Origin: an uncultured Porphyromonadaceae bacterium
GTDB taxonomy: Bacteria > Bacteroidota > Bacteroidia > Bacteroidales > Muribaculaceae
Reading direction: 5' to 3'
Assembly: GCA_937921035.1 (NCBI GenBank)
Contig: CALEUL010000042.1
Coordinates: 1-62,064 of the forward strand
Length of the DNA stretch: 62,064 bases
The first letter of the stretch is position 1. Each line of letters begins with the position of its first letter. This document shows, one piece after another, positions 16,182 through 24,568 of this stretch. The notes below the pieces were generated by a model, which did not search any database, was not told the origin of the DNA, and worked only from the letters and a program-made list of their open reading frames with translations. The translations under genes and the position numbers were made by a program.

Positions 16182-16685
16182 TCAGATTCCGAGTTTCTTG
16201 CGTACTTCGGCGGTAACATTGACAACATCTGTACCGGTATAAAGAAGCAGGCTCGGTTCGTTGGGAAGCACAAAGGTATAGTTGCCTTCGGCGCCTACTG
16301 CCTTCACTGCATCGGAGAATTTAGACTGTATGGGAGCCATCAGGGTTTCCTGCAGACGCTGGATATCCTGCTGCGCGGTGGCACGGAACTGGTCCACTTT
16401 CTGCGCACGCTCCTGAATTTCCTGAACGCGGCGTTCCTTGATCGATTCAGGAGTATTGGCATCGTTCTGGATGGTCTGGTAGTCGGTATAGAGTTTGTTA
16501 ACCTCTTCCTGAAGCTTCTGGAACTCAGCTTCATATTTCTTGGAAGTCTCCTCAAGCTGTTTCTGCATTGCGGCTGTTTCGGGCATTGCCTGTATAACCT
16601 GGTCAATGTCTACAATTGCAAATTTCTGTGCCATAACGCTCAATGGTAGAATGAGGGCAATAGCGAGAAAAATCTTTTTGAACAT
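16182..16685 (-). CDS. OmpH/Skp family periplasmic chaperone, second copy
   Basis: A 167-residue protein with a signal peptide ending near MAQ (residues about 18-20). A long helical, coiled-coil middle (about 35-120) is rich in Glu, Gln and Lys, and a short beta part (VDIDQVIQAMP, YTFVLPNEPSLL) frames it. This is the Skp/OmpH architecture: trimeric periplasmic chaperones that hold unfolded outer membrane proteins for the BAM complex. It lies 80 bases after a paralogous skp gene and has its own good promoter in that gap. In Bacteroidetes two or more Skp paralogues after bamA are common. Division of labour between them is unknown. Confidence 0.9.
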   Translation of the reverse strand: MFKKIFLAIALILPLSVMAQKFAIVDIDQVIQAMPETAAMQKQLEETSKKYEAEFQKLQEEVNKLYTDYQTIQNDANTPESIKERRVQEIQERAQKVDQFRATAQQDIQRLQETLMAPIQSKFSDAVKAVGAEGNYTFVLPNEPSLLLYTGTDVVNVTAEVRKKLGI

Positions 16686-16727
16686 GATTGTCTGTGTTAT
16701 GTATTTTAATTAATTTTTTTCTGACTG

Positions 16728-16759
16728 CAAATATAGCTAAAATAAGCGATACGCAAAAA
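16728..16759 (-). promoter_or_regulatory. Internal promoter for the second skp gene
   Basis: A minus-strand TATATTTG -7 box (plus 16728-16735) and a TTTG -33 box (plus 16756-16759) are separated by 20 bases. The start would be about 35 bases upstream of the ATG at 16685. Both boxes fall in the gap between the two skp genes. Confidence 0.7.
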
Positions 16760-16765
16760 TAAATA

Positions 16766-17281
16766 TCAGTTGGAATAGCCAAGCTTGGCCAGTACGTCGT
16801 TGCTGATATCTATTTTAGGCGACGCGTAAACTATATCGGAGGCCGACGCACGGTCGAAAACAGCCTGCACGCCACGTTCGTCGGCAACCTTCTTCACTGC
16901 ATTGTAAACATCGTCCTGTATAGGCTTCAGTAGTGTCTGACGCTTCTGGTAGAGCTCGCCTTCGGGGCCGAAGTATTTGTACCGCAGCTCTGTGCCTTCT
17001 TTTTCCTTGGCAACGATTTCTTCCTCCCGTTTCTTAACCTGTTCTTCGGTAAGGAATACTTTGTCGGCAAGATATTTCTGATACATGTCCTCGGCCTGTT
17101 TGCCGACGGCCTCTACTTCCTTCTGCCAGCGCTGCGACAGCTGGTTCAGCTGCTCGTTTGCCATTTCATAGGAAGGTATGTTCTTGAAGATATATTCCAT
17201 ATCAACAAGCGCGAACTTCTGCGCGGATGCGGCTACAACCGACACCACCGCCAGCAGGAGGGTTATTGCTATCTTTTTCAT
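16766..17281 (-). CDS. OmpH/Skp family periplasmic chaperone, first copy
   Basis: A 171-residue periplasmic protein with a signal peptide (cleavage after about residue 20, ASA-Q). A segment FALVDMEYIFKNIPSYE (about 22-38) matches the first strand and helix of OmpH/Skp. A charged coiled coil runs from about 40 to 125, and VQAVFDRASASDIVYASPKIDIS forms the return part. It starts 59 bases after the bamA stop and is probably expressed with it. Its role is to chaperone outer membrane proteins to BamA. It is the more divergent neighbour of the copy at 16182-16685. Confidence 0.91.
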   Translation of the reverse strand: MKKIAITLLLAVVSVVAASAQKFALVDMEYIFKNIPSYEMANEQLNQLSQRWQKEVEAVGKQAEDMYQKYLADKVFLTEEQVKKREEEIVAKEKEGTELRYKYFGPEGELYQKRQTLLKPIQDDVYNAVKKVADERGVQAVFDRASASDIVYASPKIDISNDVLAKLGYSN

Positions 17282-17340
17282 TTTGCTATGGTATTTTATT
17301 CTATACTAATATAGACGTTTAAGATGTTAAAAGGTTTACT

Positions 17341-19977
17341 TTAGAACTCCTGGCCCAGGATGAAGTGGAAGTGGGAGCCGCCGCGTTCGCCGCCTACCTT
17401 GTCAAAGCCATATGCCCAGTCGATACCCATCAGACCGACCATCGGCAGCTGGATGCGGACACCGGCGCCAGCGCTACGTTTGAGCGAGAATGGGTCAAAC
17501 TGGCCGACGGTCGTCCACGCATTGCCGGCCTCCAGGAAGCCGAGGGCATAGATTGTGGTGCTCTGTTGCAGCATGAGAGGGAAGTGGATTTCCAGACCCA
17601 TGCGGGTGTAGGCATAGCCGTCGCTGCCCCAGCGGGTGAGCGAGCCGTTGTCGTAACCGCGCAGCGCGATTGTTTCCTGAGCGTACACATACGAGCCCGA
17701 CATACCGTCGCCGCCGACATAGAACGTCTCGAAAGGCGTTTTCAGATATTTGTTGAAGCTGCCGATCAAACCGAAGTCGAAGCGCGTCATAAGCACGGGA
17801 GTCCACTGGGCGCTCGTGGTAAGCGGCGTATAGGTGCGCGATTTGAAACGCAGTTTCCAGTATTCGATCCATTCATACAGCTGTTTCTTGGACTCTACGG
17901 TGTTCTCCTCTGCCAGCTTCTTCCAGTCGCGTTTGCCTGTGAAAAGTGCGGCGGGGGGAGTGATTTGCAGATTTAACGAGAACTGCGAACCGCTGCGGGT
18001 ATATACCGGGTTGTCGATTGAGTTACGGGCCAGCGTAAGACCGAGAACAAGAGCGTTCGAGGTACCGTTGTTCATATAATAGAGGTAGTCCCAGTTCTTC
18101 AGGTTATACCAGTTGTAGCCGAGTTCCGCGGTAAAGGTGAAGTAGTCGTCGGGCCATTTCAGACGCTTGCCGAATCCGACGTTTATGCCTACCATCTGAA
18201 GGTACTTGTTCGGATCGAGCGACTGCTGGTAGCTGTTCTGATAGTAATCGTTATAGCTGCCGTAATTGTAGCTGCCGGGGAAGTAGCCGTAGCCGGTTCC
18301 CCAGATACCCGAGTTCGCCCACGTGTTGTTGTAGAACGTACTGTTCACACCCGTCTGACGGCTATAGTAAGCCGAGACAGAAAGCGAGTTGGGGCGCTTT
18401 CCGCCGAACCAGGGGTCGAGGAACGATATTGCGTACGACTGGTAGTAGCTTGCGTTGGTCTGGGCGCTGATAGAGAATGTCTGACCCTCGCCCTGCGGTA
18501 TGATGCCGCGGTAGGTACTCGGGTAGAAAAGATTCTTTATTGAGAAGTTGGTGAACTTAAGCTGTAGTTTACCGATAACACCGGTCTGGCCCCAGCCAAG
18601 CGAGAACTCAACCTGGTCGTTGCTTTTGGTCTCGAGGTTGAATATGATGTCAACGGTGCCGTTCTCTTCGTTGGGTTCGGGCTGGATATCCATCGTTTCC
18701 GGATTGAAATGACCGGTCTGCGCAATTTCGCGGGCCGAACGCATAAGGTCGCTTTTGCTGAATAGATCGCCCGGACGCACTCGCAGCTCGCGGCGGATAA
18801 CCTTCTCGTACAGGCGGTCGTTACCGTTGATGACAACATTGTTCACTCGTGCCTGAGGGCCTTCCATCATACGCATCTCAAGCGATATGGAGTCCCCGAC
18901 AATTTCACGTTCTATCGGTATAAGCTGGTAGAATAGGTAACCTTTGTCCATGTACAGGTTCGACACGGCATCCTCGTCCTCGCTAAGACGCTTGCGCATA
19001 TACTTCTGGTTGTACACGTCGCCTGCCTTCATCCCGAGGAAATCGTTGAGCAGTTCGGTAGGATAGATAGTATTGCCTACCCACTGGATGTCCTTGATAA
19101 AGTACTGCTGCCCCTCGTCGATGTCGAGGTATACATCCACCGTATTCTCGCTGAAAGGAGCAACACTGTCCTTCACAATACGCGCGTCGCGGTAGCCTTT
19201 TTCGTTGTATTTCTCAAGTATGCGGTTAAGGTCGTCCTGATAGTCGCTTTCAACGAACTTTTTCTGGCTGAAGAGCTTGAGAAGGTCTTTCTTCTCGTTT
19301 GTTTTCTTCATCGCGTTCTTTATCTTCCTGTCGGAAAGTACCTCGTTGCCGTTGATATAAATCTTGTGTACCTTCACCTTGGAATGCTTGTCGATATTGA
19401 TGTCTACAATATCCTCGTTCTCTTTGGAAAGGTCCTCGTGGAGGCGGATGTTTACCGTAGCGTTGCCGAAGCCCTTGTCCTTGTAGTACTTCTTGATGAT
19501 GGCCTCGGCCCTGTTTACGATATTCTGGGTTATGGTATTACCCTTGACAAGCTGCAGGCGCTCCTGCAGGTCCTTTATCTCGCCCTTTTTCGCGCCGTGA
19601 TAGTTCACTTCGGCGATACGCGGCTGGGGGCGCAGTACTATCTTGAGCCACGCCTTGTCGCCGACAGTTTTTTCCAGTTCGATTCGAGCCTGTGCGAAAA
19701 GCGTCTGTCGCATCAACCGCTTCACTGCATTGGTGATGTCGTCGCCGGGAATAGCAACTCGCTCTCCCACTTTAAGGTCGGCATAACCCAATATCAGGTT
19801 GTCGTCGTAGTTTGGCGCGCCCTCTATTGTGATGCCGGAAATCTCGTAGGTGCGAGGCATTGTCGAAAATGTTACTTTCGGATTATAGATTGTATCGGCG
19901 GGAGCTTGCGCCACCGCATCGAGGAACGGAAGCGCCACAAAGAGCAGGAGAGGAATCAGGAATATCTTATATCGCAT
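17341..19977 (-). CDS. bamA: Outer membrane protein assembly factor BamA
   Basis: The core Omp85-family barrel of the BAM machine. I take the start at 19977 (MRYKIFLIPLLLF), which opens a signal peptide; an earlier in-frame ATG at 20016 overlaps uppS. The protein has 878 residues. Five POTRA domains span about 40-460, with repeated cues such as EINYHGAKKGEI-like and VNNVVINGNDRL segments. A C-terminal 16-strand barrel spans about 480-878, with the VGGDGMSGSYVYAQETIALRGYD region near 755 and a terminal FHFILGQEF ending in Phe. An extended loop rich in Tyr, Asn and Gly (about 580-610) faces outward. The gene sits between uppS and two skp genes, a typical envelope operon. Confidence 0.96.
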   Translation of the reverse strand: MRYKIFLIPLLLFVALPFLDAVAQAPADTIYNPKVTFSTMPRTYEISGITIEGAPNYDDNLILGYADLKVGERVAIPGDDITNAVKRLMRQTLFAQARIELEKTVGDKAWLKIVLRPQPRIAEVNYHGAKKGEIKDLQERLQLVKGNTITQNIVNRAEAIIKKYYKDKGFGNATVNIRLHEDLSKENEDIVDINIDKHSKVKVHKIYINGNEVLSDRKIKNAMKKTNEKKDLLKLFSQKKFVESDYQDDLNRILEKYNEKGYRDARIVKDSVAPFSENTVDVYLDIDEGQQYFIKDIQWVGNTIYPTELLNDFLGMKAGDVYNQKYMRKRLSEDEDAVSNLYMDKGYLFYQLIPIEREIVGDSISLEMRMMEGPQARVNNVVINGNDRLYEKVIRRELRVRPGDLFSKSDLMRSAREIAQTGHFNPETMDIQPEPNEENGTVDIIFNLETKSNDQVEFSLGWGQTGVIGKLQLKFTNFSIKNLFYPSTYRGIIPQGEGQTFSISAQTNASYYQSYAISFLDPWFGGKRPNSLSVSAYYSRQTGVNSTFYNNTWANSGIWGTGYGYFPGSYNYGSYNDYYQNSYQQSLDPNKYLQMVGINVGFGKRLKWPDDYFTFTAELGYNWYNLKNWDYLYYMNNGTSNALVLGLTLARNSIDNPVYTRSGSQFSLNLQITPPAALFTGKRDWKKLAEENTVESKKQLYEWIEYWKLRFKSRTYTPLTTSAQWTPVLMTRFDFGLIGSFNKYLKTPFETFYVGGDGMSGSYVYAQETIALRGYDNGSLTRWGSDGYAYTRMGLEIHFPLMLQQSTTIYALGFLEAGNAWTTVGQFDPFSLKRSAGAGVRIQLPMVGLMGIDWAYGFDKVGGERGGSHFHFILGQEF

Positions 19978-20012
19978 AATGAAATGATAATCAATTGGAT
20001 AAAAGTCCAGGT

Positions 20013-20780
20013 TCAAGGCTTGGGGTTATTGTTGTCGGAATGTGATACCTGTTCGCCCGTAAGGCCGAAGCGGCGCTGTCGGCGCTGGTACTCCACGATA
20101 TCGGCACGGAAATCGGCGCGGGAGTAATCGGGCCAGTAGGTTGGTGTTATCACTATTTCGGTATAGGCTATCTGATAGAGGAGGAAATTGCTGATGCGTT
20201 TGTCGCCTCCGGTTCGGATAAGCAAATCGGGGTCTGGCATGCCTGCCGTCGATAGACGAGAGGCAAACATCGCATCGCAGACATCGGTGGCCGCGATTTT
20301 TCCGGCTGTTGCATCGGCTACAAGGCTGCGGGCGGCCTCTATTATCTCCCAACGGGCGGAATAGCTCAGGGCGAGGACCAGCGTAAGGCCGTTGCAGGCC
20401 GAAGTACGGCGCATACAGGCCTTAAGGCGCTCCGAAGCGAATTCGGGCATGCGGGAAAGGTCGCCGATAGAGGTTAGGCGAACGTTATTCTTTATTAGGT
20501 CGGGCGTCTCTCGCTCTATTGCCGTAACGATAAGCGTCATCAGAGCATCAACCTCGGCTTTCGGGCGGTTCCAGTTCTCCGTAGAGAATGTATAGAGGGT
20601 AAGATACTTCACACCGAGTTCCGATGCTTCCTCGGTGATACGGCGCACAGTCGTTACGCCTTCCACATGACCTTCGGACCGGTCAAGGCCGCGCGCCTGC
20701 GCCCAGCGGCCGTTTCCGTCCATAATAATGGCGACATGCGCCGGAATGTATGCGGGATCGGGTATATTGTGTGCTTCCAT
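20013..20780 (-). CDS. uppS: Isoprenyl transferase (undecaprenyl diphosphate synthase)
   Basis: This enzyme makes C55 undecaprenyl diphosphate, the lipid carrier for peptidoglycan and surface glycans, by cis-addition of isopentenyl units to farnesyl diphosphate. The 255-residue protein carries the catalytic motif IMDGNGRWAQARG (Asp near 21). Further family segments are TLYTFSTENWNRP (about 61-73), LALSYSARWEI (about 138-148) and PDPDLLIRTGGDKRISNFLLYQIAYTE (split here only for description; about 189-215). It has the usual cytosolic length with a short polar tail. The start lies one base after the DUF6089 stop, and bamA starts 35 bases after its end, so it is part of a continuous minus-strand unit. 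Confidence 0.96.
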   Translation of the reverse strand: MEAHNIPDPAYIPAHVAIIMDGNGRWAQARGLDRSEGHVEGVTTVRRITEEASELGVKYLTLYTFSTENWNRPKAEVDALMTLIVTAIERETPDLIKNNVRLTSIGDLSRMPEFASERLKACMRRTSACNGLTLVLALSYSARWEIIEAARSLVADATAGKIAATDVCDAMFASRLSTAGMPDPDLLIRTGGDKRISNFLLYQIAYTEIVITPTYWPDYSRADFRADIVEYQRRQRRFGLTGEQVSHSDNNNPKP

Positions 20781-20781
20781 A

Positions 20782-21492
20782 TCAGTCTACATAATGACAG
20801 GTTTCGCATCGCTCGCCGAATTCGTACGAGATGCCAACGGTAAGGCGCGAATACCAGTCGGTATTTTTATAAAATTCTGTCTTGATTTTATTCAGTTCGG
20901 AAAGGTCGGGGCCGTCGAAGTTGTCGTTGAACGCCTTCGTCATGGTGAATTCAACTCCAAGGTTTAGGCGCGGCTTCAACTTGAACTTTAGCCCGATACC
21001 GAGAGGAAGGGTGGGTGCGAAATGTGTCGTTCCTCCAACAGAGGCCACGGCAACTCCTACTCCTGCCGTTAAATATGGCGTCCACCGGCGAAGACGCTTG
21101 TATGTCTCGCCGATTCCGTAGGGCAAGAAATTGAACTCGCCGCGGAAACCAAGGTCGTATACTTGCGATTTGAATGTATACACGGCATTGTCCGGCAATA
21201 CATTCTGCTGGCCCTCGGTGGTTCCGCTAATGCTGAAAGTGGAAAATACGCCACGCAAAGCCCAGCGCACATTACCGATATAACGGAACGACAGTTCGCC
21301 GTCAAAACCGGGTTTATTGAAGATGTTGGAGGTGTTCGCCTCTCCTATATAACCGCTCATGCCCACCTGTGCGCCTACATCGAATTTGTATGGCGCGGAC
21401 TGTGCCGGCATCCGGACACAGCACAGCAAAAGCAAGGCTACGGCCGCGAGGCCGCGCGATGCATGGTTGACACTGTGGCGGATGATTTTCAT
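20782..21492 (-). CDS. DUF6089-type outer membrane beta-barrel protein
   Basis: A 236-residue protein with a signal peptide (start at 21492, MKIIRHSV; cleavage near MPAQ-SAPY). Alternating Gly and aromatic strands follow, as expected for a small eight-strand-like barrel. Recognisable repeats include YKFDVGAQVGMSGYIGEANT, VYDLGFRGEFNFLPYG and WTPYLTAGVGVAVA. It matches the Bacteroidales DUF6089 family, which commonly lies just before uppS and bamA. A short Cys pair (CETC) ends the protein, an odd feature for a barrel that could bind metal or form a disulfide. Function is unknown; its place in the uppS-bamA unit points to outer membrane biogenesis. Confidence 0.85.
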   Translation of the reverse strand: MKIIRHSVNHASRGLAAVALLLLCCVRMPAQSAPYKFDVGAQVGMSGYIGEANTSNIFNKPGFDGELSFRYIGNVRWALRGVFSTFSISGTTEGQQNVLPDNAVYTFKSQVYDLGFRGEFNFLPYGIGETYKRLRRWTPYLTAGVGVAVASVGGTTHFAPTLPLGIGLKFKLKPRLNLGVEFTMTKAFNDNFDGPDLSELNKIKTEFYKNTDWYSRLTVGISYEFGERCETCHYVD

Positions 21493-21502
21493 TACTCTCG
21501 GT

Positions 21503-23017
21503 TCAGATAATCGGCTTGAAAGCAAGACGGTTCAACACACCTCTCCACACATATGGGCTTAGGCCGTGCTCATCGGTAACACCGCCGTATATATATATGT
21601 AGGGGCATTCCCAGGTATCGACTGGTCGTGTGGCGCGCGACATGCCAAAACCACCGAACAGTTCGGCATTGGCAGGGATACGGTACGAGGGTTCGAAAAG
21701 CTCCCATTCGGATGTCGATCGGCTCGAAAGGGTAATATTCTCTACAAAGCCCTGAGCCTGACTCAGTGAGGGCATATACGGCGGCAGCTGTATCAGCTCG
21801 CCGCCTTCGTTCCACGTGCGCCCGTAGTCGGATGATACATACACGGTGCGGTTGTTGCCGCTATCGTCGGCTCCGCCGAAGGCCATGAATATGGAATATT
21901 TCGTGGCGATATACGCGGAACTTACGTTATATGCGAAATAAGGCACTAAAATCATATCTTCCAGCTTTTTGGGTATAGGCTGTATGGATATGCGCGCCCA
22001 CTCGGAACCGTCGTAGGCCCACGACGATCCGTCCATGCGGTCCTGCGAATCTCGGCCTCCTACAAACGTAGAAATCGGTGATTCGCCAAGAGCAAACGAA
22101 TATGACAGCAACGGCGATGTGCCGGCTACTGGCATTCCGTCGGGAATTATCGCTGTCTTTCCGGAAGGATATTCAACGCTCGTCCACTCTCCGTCGTTTT
22201 CTACCGCGCCAAGTACATTTTCGCCATAGTTGCCGTATATGTAGTTCAGGCTTTTGCCGGTATCGCTCCACGAACGCCCTCCGTCGGTCGAGGCGTAAAG
22301 TTTTTGAGGGGCAAGAATATAGAGAACTCCGTTATCCGTGCCGCAGAACGAATTGATATCGGAGCCTTCCGGAACTGTTACCATGTACTTGTCCCAGCTA
22401 TCCGATACATATCCTCGGGTTGCTATGCTCCACGATGTGCCGGCGTTGGTAAGACAATATATCGAGCTTCCGGCTTTGGCGGTATGCTGACGCGCGGGAG
22501 CTGATAGCGCCGACGGAAGTATTGTGCGTGCAGTTTGGCTCCATACCAGAGAATCGCTTTCTTCCTTGTGCACAAGCACAGATATGATATAGTCGCGCGA
22601 TACAAGCCCGTCAAGCGACGTTACGCTCATCGTAACCGGTCCTCGGGAAAAATCGATTGTATCGCCCGGATTCTCAAGATAGTTATGTATTGAATCCCTG
22701 CCGTTATCCATTGGCACTTTCAGCTCTAATTTGCTGGGTGTATCCATCATGGTTATCACGGGAACCAGCTTGTTTATTGGGGTTCCGTAGGGAAGTGAAT
22801 CGGCATTGAAAATCTCCGCTTTCTCCAGGTCGATGGAGAAAAATATAGTATCGAGATTGGCAAGCACGCTGTCGTTTGCGCTCAGTTTAAAGGCACTTAC
22901 TCCGGTATTCGACACTACGTCGTACATATAATCATCCGTAGAGCTGGAAGAATTGCAGGATATGAATGTCGAAACCGCAGCAACCGCGGCAATGCTCAGT
23001 ATTGTGAATTTCTTCAT
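21503..23017 (-). CDS. DUF6242-type lipoprotein with sialidase-like propeller
   Basis: A 504-residue lipoprotein. The signal peptide ends at Cys 21 in FISCNS, and Ser/Asp residues follow the lipidated Cys. Residues about 35-155 form an N-terminal beta domain. The rest contains BNR/sialidase-type Asp-box repeats such as STDGGRSWSDTG (about 243-254) and SSDYGRTWNEGG (about 397-408), so a beta-propeller is likely. This is the Bacteroidales DUF6242 family, which often lies beside DUF6089, uppS and bamA. No catalytic sialidase arginines are evident. A cell-envelope role is inferred from lipidation and neighbours. It is the first gene after a strong promoter (23040-23071). Confidence 0.85.
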   Translation of the reverse strand: MKKFTILSIAAVAAVSTFISCNSSSSTDDYMYDVVSNTGVSAFKLSANDSVLANLDTIFFSIDLEKAEIFNADSLPYGTPINKLVPVITMMDTPSKLELKVPMDNGRDSIHNYLENPGDTIDFSRGPVTMSVTSLDGLVSRDYIISVLVHKEESDSLVWSQTARTILPSALSAPARQHTAKAGSSIYCLTNAGTSWSIATRGYVSDSWDKYMVTVPEGSDINSFCGTDNGVLYILAPQKLYASTDGGRSWSDTGKSLNYIYGNYGENVLGAVENDGEWTSVEYPSGKTAIIPDGMPVAGTSPLLSYSFALGESPISTFVGGRDSQDRMDGSSWAYDGSEWARISIQPIPKKLEDMILVPYFAYNVSSAYIATKYSIFMAFGGADDSGNNRTVYVSSDYGRTWNEGGELIQLPPYMPSLSQAQGFVENITLSSRSTSEWELFEPSYRIPANAELFGGFGMSRATRPVDTWECPYIYIYGGVTDEHGLSPYVWRGVLNRLAFKPII

Positions 23018-23039
23018 TAGATTACGATATTACAAGATG

Positions 23040-23071
23040 CAAAATTAAGCTATTTGCACCAACGGGGCAAA
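23040..23071 (-). promoter_or_regulatory. Promoter of the DUF6242-DUF6089-uppS-bamA unit
   Basis: A minus-strand TAATTTTG -7 box (plus 23040-23047) is 20 bases from a TTG -33 box (plus 23068-23070). The start would be about 15 bases upstream of the ATG at 23017. Confidence 0.78.
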
Positions 23072-23148
23072 ATATCTTACTTAAAATCCGTGAAATTGGA
23101 CGCATTTATATGTTTTTAACGCCCCGTGCAAGCGAATGCCAATAAAAT

Positions 23149-24165
23149 TTAATGCATCTTCTGATAATGCAGGATAGTGTTACGGCCTGTGCTGTACGTA
23201 TCCGATGGTATCGCTGCCAATGTTGGCGATACCACACGGCCGCGCGGGCCTAAGACTTGAGGCGACACCTCCACAAAGGCTTCATCCCACAGGCCCGATG
23301 CAATGAACGACCCGAGTAATCCGGAACCGCCCTCAACGAGTATCGACGTTATGCCTTCTTCCGAATATAACCGCCGTAATACTTCGGCGATTGTGCTTCC
23401 GTCGGTAATATGGAGTGTGTCGGCACGCTCAAGCAGAGCGCACACGCCCTTGTCTGCAAGTTTGTGGCGGTCAAAGATAACTGGGCGAGGGCTGGAGCCG
23501 TCGAACAGGCGCGTATCAAGCCGAGGGTTATCGGATATGGCTGTACTGGCTCCAACGGCTATGGCATCATGTACGGCCCGACGCCAATGCACTATCTGCG
23601 CGCCAATCGCATCTGAAAAACGGAAAGCGGCACCGTCCGGCCCGCGCTCGGCGTCCATAAAGCCGTCGGCGCTAATGGCCCATTTAAGAGTAACATATGG
23701 GCGATGATGCGTATGCGCCGTCATGAAACGTATATTCTGGCTGCGGCATTCTTCCTCAAGGCAATGCTCGCACACCTCTATACCGGCGTCCCGAAGCATG
23801 GCGATACCTCGGCCGGCTACTTTCGGGTTGGGGTCGCCTGCGCCAACCACTACCCTGCCTATGCCGCACGAAATCAGCAGAGACGCGCACGGGGGCGTCT
23901 TGCCATAGTGCGAGCATGGCTCAAGCGTAACATAAATGGTAGACTGCCCCAAAAGGGCCTTATCGGCCTCAGATACCGAACGCACGGCATTAACTTCGGC
24001 ATGAGGACCGCCGAAACGCCTGTGCCAACCCTCGCCTATCACGCGGCCTCCGGGGGCTACAATCACTGCGCCCACCATAGGGTTCGGCGAAACATGGCCG
24101 CGCCCGCATGCGGCAAGCTGGAGAGCACGCCGCATATATTTATAATCGTTTTCTGTAAAATTCAT
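23149..24165 (-). CDS. ribD: Bifunctional riboflavin biosynthesis protein RibD
   Basis: This protein combines the deaminase and reductase steps that follow GTP cyclohydrolase II in riboflavin synthesis. The 338-residue protein has an N-terminal cytidine-deaminase-like domain (about 1-150). Its zinc site is visible as the HAEVNA His (about 55) and the two Cys of EPCSHYGKTPPC (about 83 and 92). The C-terminal reductase domain (about 155-335) contains VTLKWAISADG and SILVEGGSGLLGSF near 275-288. Both halves appear intact. The gene is on the same strand as ssb (24 bases upstream). No FMN riboswitch is visible in front. Confidence 0.96.
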   Translation of the reverse strand: MNFTENDYKYMRRALQLAACGRGHVSPNPMVGAVIVAPGGRVIGEGWHRRFGGPHAEVNAVRSVSEADKALLGQSTIYVTLEPCSHYGKTPPCASLLISCGIGRVVVGAGDPNPKVAGRGIAMLRDAGIEVCEHCLEEECRSQNIRFMTAHTHHRPYVTLKWAISADGFMDAERGPDGAAFRFSDAIGAQIVHWRRAVHDAIAVGASTAISDNPRLDTRLFDGSSPRPVIFDRHKLADKGVCALLERADTLHITDGSTIAEVLRRLYSEEGITSILVEGGSGLLGSFIASGLWDEAFVEVSPQVLGPRGRVVSPTLAAIPSDTYSTGRNTILHYQKMH

Positions 24166-24189
24166 AAATTCACACGGTTATCCGCTGGT

Positions 24190-24531
24190 TCACTGTTCGG
24201 CGCGAGGCATCAGTTCGAAGCTGTCGGCATAAATTTCCGTAATATATCGCTTTATTGCCGTGCGGTCCTCCCACGACCGCGTGCGTAGCTTTCCTTCAAT
24301 CATTATTTTCATGCCCTTGCGTATATATAGTTCGGCAAACTGAGCGGCTCGGCCTGTCATTACAATGTTGTGCCACTCGGTGTGCGCCGGCAACTCGATA
24401 TCCGCGCCGTCAGGGCCTTTGCCTCGTCGGCGTTCGATGGTGGCAAGACGGAAACGTGCCGTCGTCATACCGTCAGCCATACGCATCTCGGGATCGTTTC
24501 CCACATTGCCAAGAAGGATAACCTTGTTCAT
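24190..24531 (-). CDS. ssb: Single-stranded DNA-binding protein, short form without acidic tail
   Basis: A 113-residue OB-fold protein with the SSB pattern MNKVILLGNVGNDPE (1-15), TARFRLATIERR (about 24-35), TEWHNIVMTGRAAQFAELYIRKGMK (in parts, about 51-75) and the strand IMIEGKLRTRSWED (about 77-90). It binds single-stranded DNA in replication, repair or transfer. It ends in LMPRAEQ and lacks both the Gly/Pro-rich linker and the acidic DDDIPF-like tip with which canonical SSB recruits partners. It is therefore probably a secondary SSB, with the main ssb elsewhere. Its neighbours are ribD and a patatin rather than replication genes. Confidence 0.92.
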   Translation of the reverse strand: MNKVILLGNVGNDPEMRMADGMTTARFRLATIERRRGKGPDGADIELPAHTEWHNIVMTGRAAQFAELYIRKGMKIMIEGKLRTRSWEDRTAIKRYITEIYADSFELMPRAEQ

Positions 24532-24568
24532 GTTAAGTTTCTTTTAGTTAAAAACATTCTTTTCCGTA

